Shown here in pieces: positions 51,199 to 60,226 of a stretch of DNA of 64,000 nucleotides. The stretch's first letter is position 1. Every line of letters begins with the position of its first letter. The stretch is from assembly GCF_019710635.1 (NCBI RefSeq), contig NZ_JAIFZS010000022.1, positions 48,204 to 112,203 on the forward strand. The letters run 5' to 3'. The stretch is from Mycolicibacterium xanthum (GTDB lineage Bacteria; Actinomycetota; Actinomycetes; Mycobacteriales; Mycobacteriaceae). Below the pieces are notes generated by a model that worked only from the letters and a program-made list of their open reading frames with translations, searched no databases and was not told where the DNA came from. Position numbers and translations under genes: made by a program.

Positions 51199-53043
51199 TC
51201 ACTCTGGAGTGGACGCCTCGATGACGTCCGGCGCTGGAGTCGTGGCGTAGAGCTTGTCGATCTCTGCCGAATATTTCTCGGCGATCGGCCTGCGTTTGAG
51301 TTTCATCGTCGGGGTGAGTTCGTCGCCGCCCGGATCCCACGGGGTACCGACGATGTAGAACCGCTTGATCTGCTCGACGCGGGAAAGCTTGGAGTTCCCC
51401 TCGACGACGGCGGCCCTGATCATGTCCCCCGCCTCGTCGGATTGCGCAAAAGCGGCCGCCGAGGCATCGGCCAGGCCGGCCGCGGCCGCCTGCGCGCCGG
51501 CCGCCTCCCGATCGAGCACGATGAGTGCCGTCACGTACGGTCGCCCGTCACCGATCGCCACCACCTGGTCGATCAACGGAGACGCGGCCTGAACGGCCAT
51601 CTCGATGTTGGTGGGGGACAGATTCTTGCCGGCTTCGTTGATGATCAGCTCCTTCTTACGGTCGACGATCGTGACGAAACCTTCGGTGTCGATGGTGCCG
51701 ATGTCGCCGGTATGCAACCAGCCGTCAGCGTCGACGGCTTCGGCGGTCTTCTCCGGCTGATGCCGGTAGCCCCGCATCACGATCGGCCCGCGAATCCACA
51801 ATTCGCCGTCGCCGGCCACCGTGATCTCGACGCCACGCTGCGCCCGCCCCACCGAACCGAGCTTGGTCGCGCCCGGACGGTTGTTGGTGCCACCACCCAC
51901 GCTCTCCGACATTCCCCACAATTCGTAGACGGGAATGCCCAAACCCCAGAAGAATTCCAGCGTTTCGACCGGTATGGCTGCCGCACCGGAGATTCCCCAA
52001 CGCAACCGGTCCAGGCCGAGAGCGTCGCGCACCTTGGCCAGCACCAGGCGATCGGCGACCCTTTGCCGGATGGTGAGCGATGCCGACAATGGCTTGTCGG
52101 CCAACGTCTGGCGCGCGGCGCGGATCCCGGTGTCGATGGCCCAGCGCGCCAACCGCCGCTTGGCTCGACTCGGCTCGGCGGCAAGCGTCGTTTCGATCCC
52201 GGATCTGACCTTGTGCCAGACCCGGGGCACCCCGAGCCACACCGTCGGACGAACATCCGGCAGCGCCTGTGCGATTGCCCGCGGGTCGGCGACATCGGTC
52301 ACCGGGACCCCCAACACCATGTTGCCGTAGTGACCGGTGACCCGGTCGGCGATGTGCGCATGCGGCAGGTACGAAACGATCCGATCGTCCGGCCGAAGGT
52401 CCAGGACGTCGAGGATCGCCGAGAACTCGGCCATCACATTGGCGTGCGTGAGCTCGACACCCTTCGGCGGGCCGGTCGTTCCCGATGTGTAGATGATCGT
52501 TGCGACGTCGTCCGGCCGGACCGCACGCCACGCAGAGTCGAAATCGAAATCCGCTGCGCTTGGACTGGACTCGAGTTCTTCGAGGGCCAGGCAGCCCTCG
52601 GCGGTGCCGTCGACGACGATCACATGCGCCACGTCGGCGCCGGCGGCCCTGACCGCGGGCAGGAAGTCCTTCTCGGCGACCACGATCCTGTTCTCGGCAT
52701 TGCCGAACAGGTACCGGATCTGATCGGGGGCCGAGGTGTTGTAGATCGAGAACGGGATCGCACCCAGATGCATGACGGCGGTGTCGACCAGGTGGAATTC
52801 GGGACGGTTACGCATCATGAGACCGACCGTGTCGCCGCGTTCGACGCCAAGTCCTGCGAGCGCGGCCGCGATCGTGCGGACCCGATCGGCATACTGTCGC
52901 CAAGTGATGACGACTCCGTCACCGACGGTGCGGATGGCGACGGAGTCCGGTAGCAGCGCCGCGGTCTGCTGAAAAGCCTCCGGCAGTGTGCTCACCGGCA
53001 CTCCGCTCGGGTGCATGACCACGGTCAGATCGTTCTCTGCCAT
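51199..53043 (-). CDS. Long-chain acyl-CoA synthetase (FadD/AMP-binding)
   Basis: This 614-residue adenylate-forming enzyme has the P-loop-like YTSGTTGPPKG (about 188-198), the WGMSESVGGG block, the GWLHTGDIG motif and the catalytic Lys region TPTMKLKRRPIAEKY. The layout is that of long-chain fatty acid CoA ligases (FadD11/FadD15-like by memory), which activate fatty acids for storage or breakdown. It lies 48 bp upstream of the hydrolase gene on the same strand, likely one operon. It could supply acyl-CoA to the WS/DGAT and PlsC enzymes nearby. Confidence 0.92.
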   Translation of the reverse strand: MAENDLTVVMHPSGVPVSTLPEAFQQTAALLPDSVAIRTVGDGVVITWRQYADRVRTIAAALAGLGVERGDTVGLMMRNRPEFHLVDTAVMHLGAIPFSIYNTSAPDQIRYLFGNAENRIVVAEKDFLPAVRAAGADVAHVIVVDGTAEGCLALEELESSPSAADFDFDSAWRAVRPDDVATIIYTSGTTGPPKGVELTHANVMAEFSAILDVLDLRPDDRIVSYLPHAHIADRVTGHYGNMVLGVPVTDVADPRAIAQALPDVRPTVWLGVPRVWHKVRSGIETTLAAEPSRAKRRLARWAIDTGIRAARQTLADKPLSASLTIRQRVADRLVLAKVRDALGLDRLRWGISGAAAIPVETLEFFWGLGIPVYELWGMSESVGGGTNNRPGATKLGSVGRAQRGVEITVAGDGELWIRGPIVMRGYRHQPEKTAEAVDADGWLHTGDIGTIDTEGFVTIVDRKKELIINEAGKNLSPTNIEMAVQAASPLIDQVVAIGDGRPYVTALIVLDREAAGAQAAAAGLADASAAAFAQSDEAGDMIRAAVVEGNSKLSRVEQIKRFYIVGTPWDPGGDELTPTMKLKRRPIAEKYSAEIDKLYATTPAPDVIEASTPE

Positions 53044-53465
53044 TTCCCTTCCACTCCTTCGATTCCTTCGATCACGATGCCATCCCCTGACGCTCCGCCT
53101 TGACCTGCGGCCCGATCAACCAGCCCCGACGGCACCAGCGCATCATCGACGAACTCTCGCACCGGCCCGGAACGGGAGAAACCGATGTGGCGGCCCGGTA
53201 GGCGCCGGAACTGGGCTCGACCCGCCAGTGCGCTGCCGGCCGATGTCGTCGGTTTCGGGCGCTGCCATAGCCAGACGTTAGGAACGGCTTGACGGAAATC
53301 ACTAGGGCCTTACGTCCCTGGAACGGCACTCGACCGCCGCATGCGCCAACCATCGGTGCGGCTCGGATTCAACCGGCGCCAACCCGGCATTGGCGACCGC
53401 CATCCAGGCTATGGTCGTGGCACGACAGGAACTGTCGCTTTGCTTCGAGCGCGGGGAGACGCAGG
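53044..53465. other. Divergent intergenic region with a DosR-like box
   Basis: This 422-bp gap separates FadD from a small plus-strand gene. GGGCCTTACGTCCC (53305-53318) fits the loose DosR pattern GGGNC-N4-GNCCC and lies 148 bp before the small gene and about 260 bp from FadD. Open frames in the gap (for example minus strand about 53025-53290) lack starts with ribosome sites. Nothing else stands out. Confidence 0.35.
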
Positions 53466-53771
53466 GTGAAAGGTGACGACGTCGGCACGAATGCGGCGAT
53501 GACGAATCGACAGTCGCTGATGAATGCGCTGAATCATGTCATCCTCGAACAGAAGGACGACATCGCCGTTGCGATCAAAGAGGTGGCCGACGCGATCGAT
53601 TCATCGGGGAACGCAGAGGCATCCGTGCCGTTCAACGAGTTCCTCGAGGAATTGCAGCAACCTCAGCCACGATTGACGAGGCTGAAAGTCTTCTGGACCG
53701 CAGCGTTGAACTCGTTGCCGTCGAGTGCGGCCCGCGACGACGCCGCCGCCAAGGTCGAGCGCCTGTTCTGA
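53466..53771 (+). CDS. Small hypothetical protein (101 aa)
   Basis: From the GTG at 53466 (GGGGAG upstream) this soluble protein reads VKGDDVGTNAAMTNRQSL and continues in helical, charged sequence (LEQKDDIAVAIKEVADAI, then FLEELQQPQPRLTRLKVF). An ATG twelve codons in is an alternative start. It lies 47 bp before the SDR gene on the same strand and probably shares its transcript. No family is recognised; helical character suggests a binding or regulatory protein. Confidence 0.6.
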   Translation: MKGDDVGTNAAMTNRQSLMNALNHVILEQKDDIAVAIKEVADAIDSSGNAEASVPFNEFLEELQQPQPRLTRLKVFWTAALNSLPSSAARDDAAAKVERLF

Positions 53772-53818
53772 TCGGAACGGTGCCCAAGGACCAACCCGAA
53801 GCGGAGGATGAATCCGGA

Positions 53819-54661
53819 ATGTCTGCTCTCGCCGTCATCACGGGAGGGGCCGGCGGCATGGGGTTGGCCACCGCCCACGTCATCGGCCGGGAACGCGCCG
53901 TTCTCATCAGCGACCTCGACCGGGAGCGCCTCGAGGCCGCCGAATGCGAACTGATCGCGGCCGGGGTCGAATGTACAACCGCCGTTTGCGATATCACCGA
54001 TCGCCAGTCGGTGCGCAGGCTGGCTGAGCGCGCCCAGCAGCTGGGAACGGTCACCTCGGTCGTGCACACCGCCGGCGTCAGCCCCAGCATGGGATCGGCG
54101 GAGATGATCCTGCGGATCAACGCCGTCGGGACGGTCCTCGTCAACAACGCCTTCTACGAGATCGCCGAGGCCGGCATGGCCGTCGTCAACGTCTCCTCCG
54201 TCGCCGGACACCAACTCCCCGGGGCCCTCGCCCCGACGCGCAGGTACCGGCACTCACTGACCGACGTCGACCGGTTCCACTCGGATCTGTTGTCGATGTG
54301 CAACCTGCTGCCCCGCACGATGCGCCCCCAGCTGGCGTATGTCCTGAGCAAGAACTTCGTCATCTGGTACAGCAAAGCGATCGCCGGGCGGTTCGGCGGC
54401 AAGGGTGCGCGGGTGGTCTCGGTGTCTCCCGGCTCGTTCGACACACCGATGGGGAAACTCGAAGAGGACGCCGGGGCGGGCGCCCTGACACAGCTCGGCG
54501 CACTCAAACGCTTCGGCAAACCCGCGGAGATCGCCGAGTTGCTGGCCTTTTGCTCGAGCGACCGGCCGGGCTATCTCACCGGTGCCGACATCGTCTGCGA
54601 TGGCGGTGGATTGGCCGCGATGACATTCGCAGACATGCTCCGGCTGGCTCGATCGCGGTAG
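53819..54661 (+). CDS. Short-chain dehydrogenase/reductase (SDR)
   Basis: This 280-residue enzyme has the cofactor motif TGGAGGMG, catalytic Ser in VNVSSVAGH and Tyr-x3-Lys as YVLSK, plus the usual C-terminal CDGGGLAAM. The acidic residue after the second strand (ISDLDRE) points to NAD(H). I chose the ATG at 53819 close to the Rossmann fold, with GGAGG upstream; the GTG at 53780 would add 13 residues. Its substrate is unknown; neighbours suggest a lipid or alcohol. Confidence 0.88.
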   Translation: MSALAVITGGAGGMGLATAHVIGRERAVLISDLDRERLEAAECELIAAGVECTTAVCDITDRQSVRRLAERAQQLGTVTSVVHTAGVSPSMGSAEMILRINAVGTVLVNNAFYEIAEAGMAVVNVSSVAGHQLPGALAPTRRYRHSLTDVDRFHSDLLSMCNLLPRTMRPQLAYVLSKNFVIWYSKAIAGRFGGKGARVVSVSPGSFDTPMGKLEEDAGAGALTQLGALKRFGKPAEIAELLAFCSSDRPGYLTGADIVCDGGGLAAMTFADMLRLARSR

Positions 54662-54664
54662 GCC

Positions 54665-56413
54665 CTACTCCCCCGGCGGCAGCTGCCGCGGGTCCCGCCG
54701 TCCGTCCAGCCCGCGCGGGTGGTCGCCATGCGTCAGCTCCGGCGATGCATCCGGCGCGTCCAATCGGTCCAGCCGGCCGCGTCCGCCCGGGCCGATCGGT
54801 GTGTGCTGATCACCCGCCCCGCCTTCGTGACCGGTGCCGGGCCTGACGACGCCGACGTCGGCGGTCGCCGGATCGCCCGCAACCGACATCTCCTCGCTCT
54901 CGGAATGCACGGTCACCCTGCGCGTCCGTGTGAGCGTGAGATGCATCTCCTCGACCTCCTCGACGATCCCCGACACCACCTGTCGGGTAGCGCGCAATGG
55001 CCTCGTGGTGGTGTCGATCGCGCTGGCGACGATGGGCGGCACGAACGGGCGTATCCACCGCGCGGCGGTCCTGGTGATGTCCGGGATGCTGGGCACCAGT
55101 GTGGAAGCACCCGAGCTGGGTGGCTCCTGCCGGCCCGGTTCCACCGGCGCGGGCAGCCGGTCGTCCGCCGTGGCATCGGTGCCTGCGGTCAGCTCGGCCA
55201 CCGGCGGCGTGGCCTCTGCTGCGGGCGGGAGGCCGGCGTCGTCGACCGGGCCGTGCGGACGTTGCGACCGGGCGGGGATCGGTGCCTCGAGGGCCTGCTC
55301 CACCCGACGGCGGTGTTGTTCGCGATCGATCTCGGTCTGCGCCTCGACGGCGAGCCGGGCGCTGACCAACTGCTGCTCGGCCCACAACATCTCGGTCGCC
55401 GCACGCACCTCGGCACGCTTCACCGCGATCGCGGTGTCGGCCGCCACCTCGGCCCGTTCCCGCGCGGCACGGCCCGCCGCGCGGCGGTCGTGCGCCGTCT
55501 CACCGCGCCACTGCTTGAGGATCAACGGCAGCATCAGCAGCAGCACGAAGAACCCGATCGAGCCCGCCCGCACCAGCATGCTCGCGGTGTCATGCCGGGT
55601 CAGCTCGTTCAGCGCGGTCCACCGCGCGCCGGGGCCACGATCGGCGGCCGCGACCGCGCGGTCCCTGGCCTGCGCCAGCGCCGTTTCACCGGCATCGATC
55701 TGCCCATCCAATACCGGTGCCCGCTGATCCCGCCGGGCGACCGCGGCGTCGAGCCGACCCTGGGCATCGGCGAGGAATTCGTCGGCGGTCCGGGTTTCGG
55801 GTCCGGCGCCCGGCACCCCGGTGATGTGGGTCTGTGGACAGGCCGGCGACGGGTTGAACTCGCACCGGGCGACCACCATCGCGTCATCGCGATCGCGCAG
55901 CGCCTGCTCCACGTCGGCGTCGAGTTCGCCGCGCGCCCGCCGGGTGCGATCGAGGTCGTCCGCGGCCACCACCACCGCGGGCGCCGTCCGGGCGCTGCGC
56001 GCCGCCTGCTCGTCCAGTTGACGGTCGATCGAACCGGCGAGCAGCACCATCGCGGCGAGCTCGCCGACCACCGCCGCCACGGCTACCGCAACCGTCGTTC
56101 GTGCCGCCACCCCGGCCCACCCGGTGACCGGCCCGGCGGCGATCGCGCGACTCACCGCGCCGACGAGCACGCCTGCGCCGAGCCCGACCGGGAGCGCCGC
56201 CGCCACCGGCCACTGGGTCGCGTCCGCGGCGGCCAGCGTCACGACAGACGCCGCCAGCAGCGCGCCGACGAGCACCACGGCCCCGCCGATCGCATGGACG
56301 GATCGCTGGCGCGGCTCGTCGAGCTCGCGCCGCTCACCGCCCCCGATCCAGGTCAGCACCGACCCCCATCGGGATCCGCCTGCGCGGGAATCGTCGGAAT
56401 TGTTGGCGGGCAT
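54665..56413 (-). CDS. DUF4407 family membrane protein
   Basis: This 582-residue protein has three membrane helices near residues 43-125, a charged region rich in Arg, Asp and Ala (about 135-275) that looks coiled-coil, then a fourth helix (about 283-302). After this come a helical Ala/Arg-rich stretch and a Pro-rich, apparently disordered tail. The order matches actinobacterial DUF4407 proteins, of unknown role. It converges on the SDR gene with a 3-bp gap. Start ATG at 56413. Confidence 0.82.
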   Translation of the reverse strand: MPANNSDDSRAGGSRWGSVLTWIGGGERRELDEPRQRSVHAIGGAVVLVGALLAASVVTLAAADATQWPVAAALPVGLGAGVLVGAVSRAIAAGPVTGWAGVAARTTVAVAVAAVVGELAAMVLLAGSIDRQLDEQAARSARTAPAVVVAADDLDRTRRARGELDADVEQALRDRDDAMVVARCEFNPSPACPQTHITGVPGAGPETRTADEFLADAQGRLDAAVARRDQRAPVLDGQIDAGETALAQARDRAVAAADRGPGARWTALNELTRHDTASMLVRAGSIGFFVLLLMLPLILKQWRGETAHDRRAAGRAARERAEVAADTAIAVKRAEVRAATEMLWAEQQLVSARLAVEAQTEIDREQHRRRVEQALEAPIPARSQRPHGPVDDAGLPPAAEATPPVAELTAGTDATADDRLPAPVEPGRQEPPSSGASTLVPSIPDITRTAARWIRPFVPPIVASAIDTTTRPLRATRQVVSGIVEEVEEMHLTLTRTRRVTVHSESEEMSVAGDPATADVGVVRPGTGHEGGAGDQHTPIGPGGRGRLDRLDAPDASPELTHGDHPRGLDGRRDPRQLPPGE

Positions 56414-56619
56414 GCAAACTCCAGGATTTCGGGTGGCAACCGACGACCGTCATCCGGAACCCGTCTCGATGCGAGAGTCGACCGAGCGGAATCGCGGCCC
56501 CCACGGATCGCGCCGGCGGTGAACGCCAGAATTGTCGCACAGCGCCGGTCGGCATGCTTCACCGAACACACCGTCCACGATCGCCAACGGCGAAGTGGCG
56601 AAACGCGGTGTTTCGGCGG

Positions 56620-56865
56620 CTACCCGGACAACCGACGAAGATCCGGCAACTCGAAGTCCATCAGCCGCACCGCATCAGCCGGCAACGGCGGCCCCTCCGC
56701 CGTCCGGCGGCCCGCCGGGTGGACCGGACGGTCGCGCTCCAGCAGATCGGCGACCTCGCCGGCGGTCGGTGCCCAGGCCGGCTCACCACCGGCTTCCACC
56801 GGTGGCTGTGCCGCTCCGAGGGCTCGCAGCATGGCCTGATAGTCGGCGTCGAGCATCCCTGCCAT
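56620..56865 (-). CDS. Small hypothetical protein (81 aa)
   Basis: This ORF begins MAGMLDADYQAMLRALGAAQ and has good codon usage for this genome. It is soluble and Pro/Ala-rich, ending LMDFELPDLRRLSG. GAGGG lies just upstream; the ATG three codons later (56856) would have better spacing, and an upstream GTG at 56895 has none. It lies 206 bp upstream of the DUF4407 gene on the same strand. No family is recognised. Confidence 0.45.
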   Translation of the reverse strand: MAGMLDADYQAMLRALGAAQPPVEAGGEPAWAPTAGEVADLLERDRPVHPAGRRTAEGPPLPADAVRLMDFELPDLRRLSG

Positions 56866-56982
56866 AGCCCTCGACTGTCCCACTGCCACCGGCACGGTTC
56901 AACCCCCGACGGGGCTCGCGCGCCAGAATTCAGCCACAGAGCATTGCCGGGACAAGTCGGACGGCCCGCCATCAGCCCGAGC

Positions 56983-57175
56983 GCTCGAGCTGGTGTTCTC
57001 CTTCGTGGTGCTGTGGGTGCCGCCCGTCGCGAGGCTGCTGGGGCACTGGAAACCGCCGCTGTGGGGGTGGGCCGTGGCGCTGGTGTCGATGCCGATCCTG
57101 CTGGCCGTCGACGCGCTGAGCAAGAGCGTGCGTCACGAGCGGCGGTTCGGCGGGACCGGTCAGCCCGGTCACTGA
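56983..57175 (+). pseudogene. 3' fragment of a P-type cation ATPase (junction copy 1)
   Basis: The frame reads ELVFSFVVLWVPPVARLLGH, continues through PILLAVDALSKSVRHE and ends GGTGQPGH then TGA. This is the last membrane helices and tail of a P-type ATPase with no start and no upstream part. Just past the stop, the minus strand encodes PGVAGVAGAGAQ and a stop, the tail of the gene at the window's right edge. So a convergent gene junction is kept here as a fragment. Confidence 0.7.
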
Positions 57176-57267
57176 GCCCCCGCACCGGCCACACCGGCCA
57201 CACCCGGGGGGTCGTCCTGGGGCAGTCCACCCCCGAGCCCCGATCACTGCCACCCGCGAAAACAAAA

Positions 57268-57287
57268 TGCAGTAGCGCACTACTGCA
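57268..57287. promoter_or_regulatory. 20-bp palindrome upstream of the repeat surface protein
   Basis: TGCAGTAG-CGCA-CTACTGCA is a perfect 8-4-8 dyad, 61 bp before the ATG of the surface protein, in a locally AT-richer stretch. It is a candidate operator. Confidence 0.45.
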
Positions 57288-57348
57288 CTGATTTGGCGCG
57301 TGATGAGCGATCCTTTCCATCAAGGGGGCGGACTCGGGGAGGCACGCC

Positions 57349-59877
57349 ATGAAGGCTGGACGGATAGCGGGTCGCGCCGGCGAATTCGCGGTAGCCGTCG
57401 GCGTCGGCGTTGGACTGTCGTTGGCGGCCCCAACCGCGTGGGCGGACGACACGACGGGCGGCAGCTCGTCGGAGTCCTCGACCGCGAGCTCGACGTCATC
57501 CGACGACTCCTCGCCGTCGGGTTCGTCAGCACGGATCTCCGCGGACCGTTCGGAACCGGACGCCACGAAGGAGGATCCGACGGCACCCGACGACGGGGAC
57601 TCACCGGATGCCGACGCTGCCGAGGAATCCGATGCCTCCTCAGACGACCTGCTGAAAGAGGTCGATGACGACGACACGACGGCCGCGGTGTCGGTGAGCA
57701 CTGCACCCGAATCGCCGGCGCCGCCCGAGGAACCATCGGACGACGATCCCGGCGGTTCGGCGGATGCACCGGTGATGTGGGTGATGGCGGCGGCGGCGCG
57801 CCGGGAGCTCGGTGGCTCCGCGGACACCACCGTCGCCGAGACCGCGGACAGCTCCGAACCTGTCGACATCACCCCGTCGCCTCTGTCAGCGGACACGCTG
57901 GTGGCAACGGCGGAGCCGGCGGCGCCGGCCCCGATCGTCGTCGGCGAGACCACCGTCAAGGGAACCCTCACCGGTTACGTATTCGGTTCGGCCTCACTGA
58001 CTCCCGACGGCACCCGCGCGATCGTCACCGCCTCGTCGACGAGCTGGTTCAGCGGCACGACGACGCGGGTCGCCGTCGTCGACACCGCCACCGGGGCCCG
58101 AAGGGGTGACACGGTCAGCATCAGCGGGACCCCGACCGGTGAGCCCCTGCTCACCGCCGACGGCACCCGCGCGGTGATCACCACCTCCAAGACCAGCTGG
58201 CTGACCGGCACCACTACCCGCGTGTCGATCGTCGACACCACCACCGGTGCGCGCGTCGGCGCAACCGTGCGGCTATCCGGTACCCCGACGAGCGATCCGC
58301 TGATCAGCCCCGACGGCACCCGTGCCGTCATCACCACGAAGACGAACAACTGGTGGACCCGCGAAACCAACACCCGGGTAACGGTCATCGACACCCGGAC
58401 CGCAGCCCTGGTCGGCGACACCGTGCTCGCCGGCGGCGAGCCGTGGGACACATCGCTCAACACCGGTGGCACCCGGGCCGTGGTCACCACCTACCCCACC
58501 ATTTACGACCCGGCCACCAATGCCGTACGCATGACCGTGATCGACACGGCGACCGGAAAACAGATCGGCGACACCGTCAGCGTGGCCGGAACCGTCACCG
58601 ATACAACACCATTGAGCCCCGACGGCAGCCGCGCACTGCTCGTCGCGGAGGGGGCGGGCATAACCCGGGTGGCCGTCGTCGACATCGCCACCGGAACCCA
58701 GGCCGGGAACACGATCGCGCTGGCCGGCGCGTCGGTGTGGCCGCAATTCAGCGCCGACGGTTCCCGCGCGCTGATCGTCACCCATGGCAACGATCCCCAG
58801 ACCAACACCGCTGCCACCCATGTCACCGTCATCGACAGCGGGACGGGCACACCGGTCGGCGCCGGGGTGACCGTCGACGGCGGCCCGACGACACTGCTCG
58901 CCGCCGACGGCGCGTACCGCGCGGTGATCGTCACCGAGACCTATGACTCTGCGGCCCAGATGGACACTGCCCACATAGCGGTGATCGACACGGCGTCGGG
59001 TGCTCAGATCGGCGCGGTCACCACCGTGGCGGGCCGCCCGTACTCACCGCTGTTGCAGCGGCTGACCGCCGACGGGGCGCATGCGGTGATCACCACCGGC
59101 GCCTTCGACCTGGACACCGGTGTCACCACCGAAAGGACGGTGGTCATCGAGACGGCTACCGGGACCCAGTCGGGCGCCACCGTCGTTCTCGAAGGCTCGT
59201 CTTTCCCGGGCACTCCGCTGGTGAGCCCCGATGGCACCCGCGTCGTCCGGGTGGCCACCACCGATGCCGCGTTCGGCGGCAACACGTGGATAACGGTGCT
59301 AGATCCTGCGACCGGCGCCCAGATCGGCACCACCACGGCGCTCACCGGAACGCCGGTCTGGCCGACACTGACCGCCGACGGTAGCCGGGCGGTGGTGACC
59401 ACATACCTTTCCGACCACACGCAAGTGGCGGTGATAGACGTGGCGACCGGAACCCAGACCGGCGCCACCATCACGATTCCCGGCCTCCCCCGGGGCAGTT
59501 CAGTGTTGCTGAACGCTGGTGGCGACCGGGTCGTCATCGTGACCAACGACGGACCACTCACCCGCATCGCAACGATCGACACCGCCACCGGCACCCAGAC
59601 CGGTGCCACCGTCGCCGTCTCCGGAGTCTCGCTGTGGCCGCTGTTGAACGGGACCGGGACACGAGCCCTGATCAGCGCGTTCGACTTGGCGTCCGGAACC
59701 ACATCGGTGGCACTGATCGACCTCGCCACCGGCGCCCAGATCGGCACCGCGACTTTCGCCGGTCCCCCGTCGGGCCCGGCGATCACCGCTGACGGAAGCC
59801 GCGCCGTGATCACCACCCGCACCTACAGCCAGTTCAGTGGTTACACCACCCGGGTGGCCGTCCTGCAGATTGCGTGA
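57349..59877 (+). CDS. Secreted repeat protein, 13 beta-propeller-like (YVTN-type) units
   Basis: This 842-residue protein has a signal peptide ending AAPTAWA, then a Ser/Asp/Glu-rich low-complexity region (about 30-200). Residues about 205-840 hold 13 related units of about 45-50 residues, each with a core like SPDGTRAVITT followed by a strand like RVTVIDTATG. This is close to YVTN-type beta-propeller repeats. The number 13 is odd for seven-bladed propellers; two of seven with one unit shared or lost is one reading. GGGGAGG precedes the ATG. Probably an extracellular binding protein; partner unknown. Confidence 0.85.
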   Translation: MKAGRIAGRAGEFAVAVGVGVGLSLAAPTAWADDTTGGSSSESSTASSTSSDDSSPSGSSARISADRSEPDATKEDPTAPDDGDSPDADAAEESDASSDDLLKEVDDDDTTAAVSVSTAPESPAPPEEPSDDDPGGSADAPVMWVMAAAARRELGGSADTTVAETADSSEPVDITPSPLSADTLVATAEPAAPAPIVVGETTVKGTLTGYVFGSASLTPDGTRAIVTASSTSWFSGTTTRVAVVDTATGARRGDTVSISGTPTGEPLLTADGTRAVITTSKTSWLTGTTTRVSIVDTTTGARVGATVRLSGTPTSDPLISPDGTRAVITTKTNNWWTRETNTRVTVIDTRTAALVGDTVLAGGEPWDTSLNTGGTRAVVTTYPTIYDPATNAVRMTVIDTATGKQIGDTVSVAGTVTDTTPLSPDGSRALLVAEGAGITRVAVVDIATGTQAGNTIALAGASVWPQFSADGSRALIVTHGNDPQTNTAATHVTVIDSGTGTPVGAGVTVDGGPTTLLAADGAYRAVIVTETYDSAAQMDTAHIAVIDTASGAQIGAVTTVAGRPYSPLLQRLTADGAHAVITTGAFDLDTGVTTERTVVIETATGTQSGATVVLEGSSFPGTPLVSPDGTRVVRVATTDAAFGGNTWITVLDPATGAQIGTTTALTGTPVWPTLTADGSRAVVTTYLSDHTQVAVIDVATGTQTGATITIPGLPRGSSVLLNAGGDRVVIVTNDGPLTRIATIDTATGTQTGATVAVSGVSLWPLLNGTGTRALISAFDLASGTTSVALIDLATGAQIGTATFAGPPSGPAITADGSRAVITTRTYSQFSGYTTRVAVLQIA
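57961..59874 (+). repeat. Diverged 13-unit coding repeat
   Basis: Each unit is about 135-150 bp and includes a version of GACGGCACCCGCGC, encoding DGTRA. Units 1-4 and 8-10 are the most alike. The repeats stay in frame throughout, so they are under protein-level constraint. Confidence 0.7.
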
Positions 59878-59908
59878 GAGGTCTGTGCCCGTGCGAGCGG
59901 CACCCCGC

Positions 59909-60226
59909 TCACTGGGCGCCGGCACCGGCCACACCGCGGGGCCGTCCCCGCAGAAGCCAGATCCAGCAGCAGCAGGGCACTGCACGCCTGGAAGGCCGCG
60001 AACAAGACCCCGTTTCCGGTCGCCTGCCGGGCGACTTCGGCGATGAACGTCGAATCCGCGGGCGGAAGCCTGGTCCCGAGGCGGACCGACACGGCCAACC
60101 GGTGGCTGCTTATCGCTGTGGGCGTCGAGTTGGTGTTCTCCTTCGTCGTGCCGTGGGTGCCGCCCGTCGCGAGGCTGCTGGGGCACTGGAACCCGCCGCC
60201 GTGGTGGGCGTGCGCCGTGACGGCTC
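59909..60226. pseudogene. Mosaic of gene fragments (junction copy 2)
   Basis: Three pieces lie between the repeat protein and the porin. Positions 59909-59953 are identical to 63854-63898 (45 bp) and on the minus strand encode the tail WIWLLRGRPRGVAGAGAQ. Positions about 59962-60050, minus strand, encode FIAEVARQATGNGVLFAAFQ, like an APC-type amino-acid permease. Positions about 60085-60215, plus strand, encode NRWLLIAVGVELVFSF and VPPVARLLGHWNPP, like the P-type ATPase tail of copy 1. None has a complete gene. Confidence 0.65.

Noticed and set aside
53025..53290. Minus-strand open frame ahead of FadD with protein-like text (PVREFVDDALVPSGLVDRAA)
   Set aside because: No start codon with a ribosome site except a GTG inside, overlap with FadD, and no recognised family.
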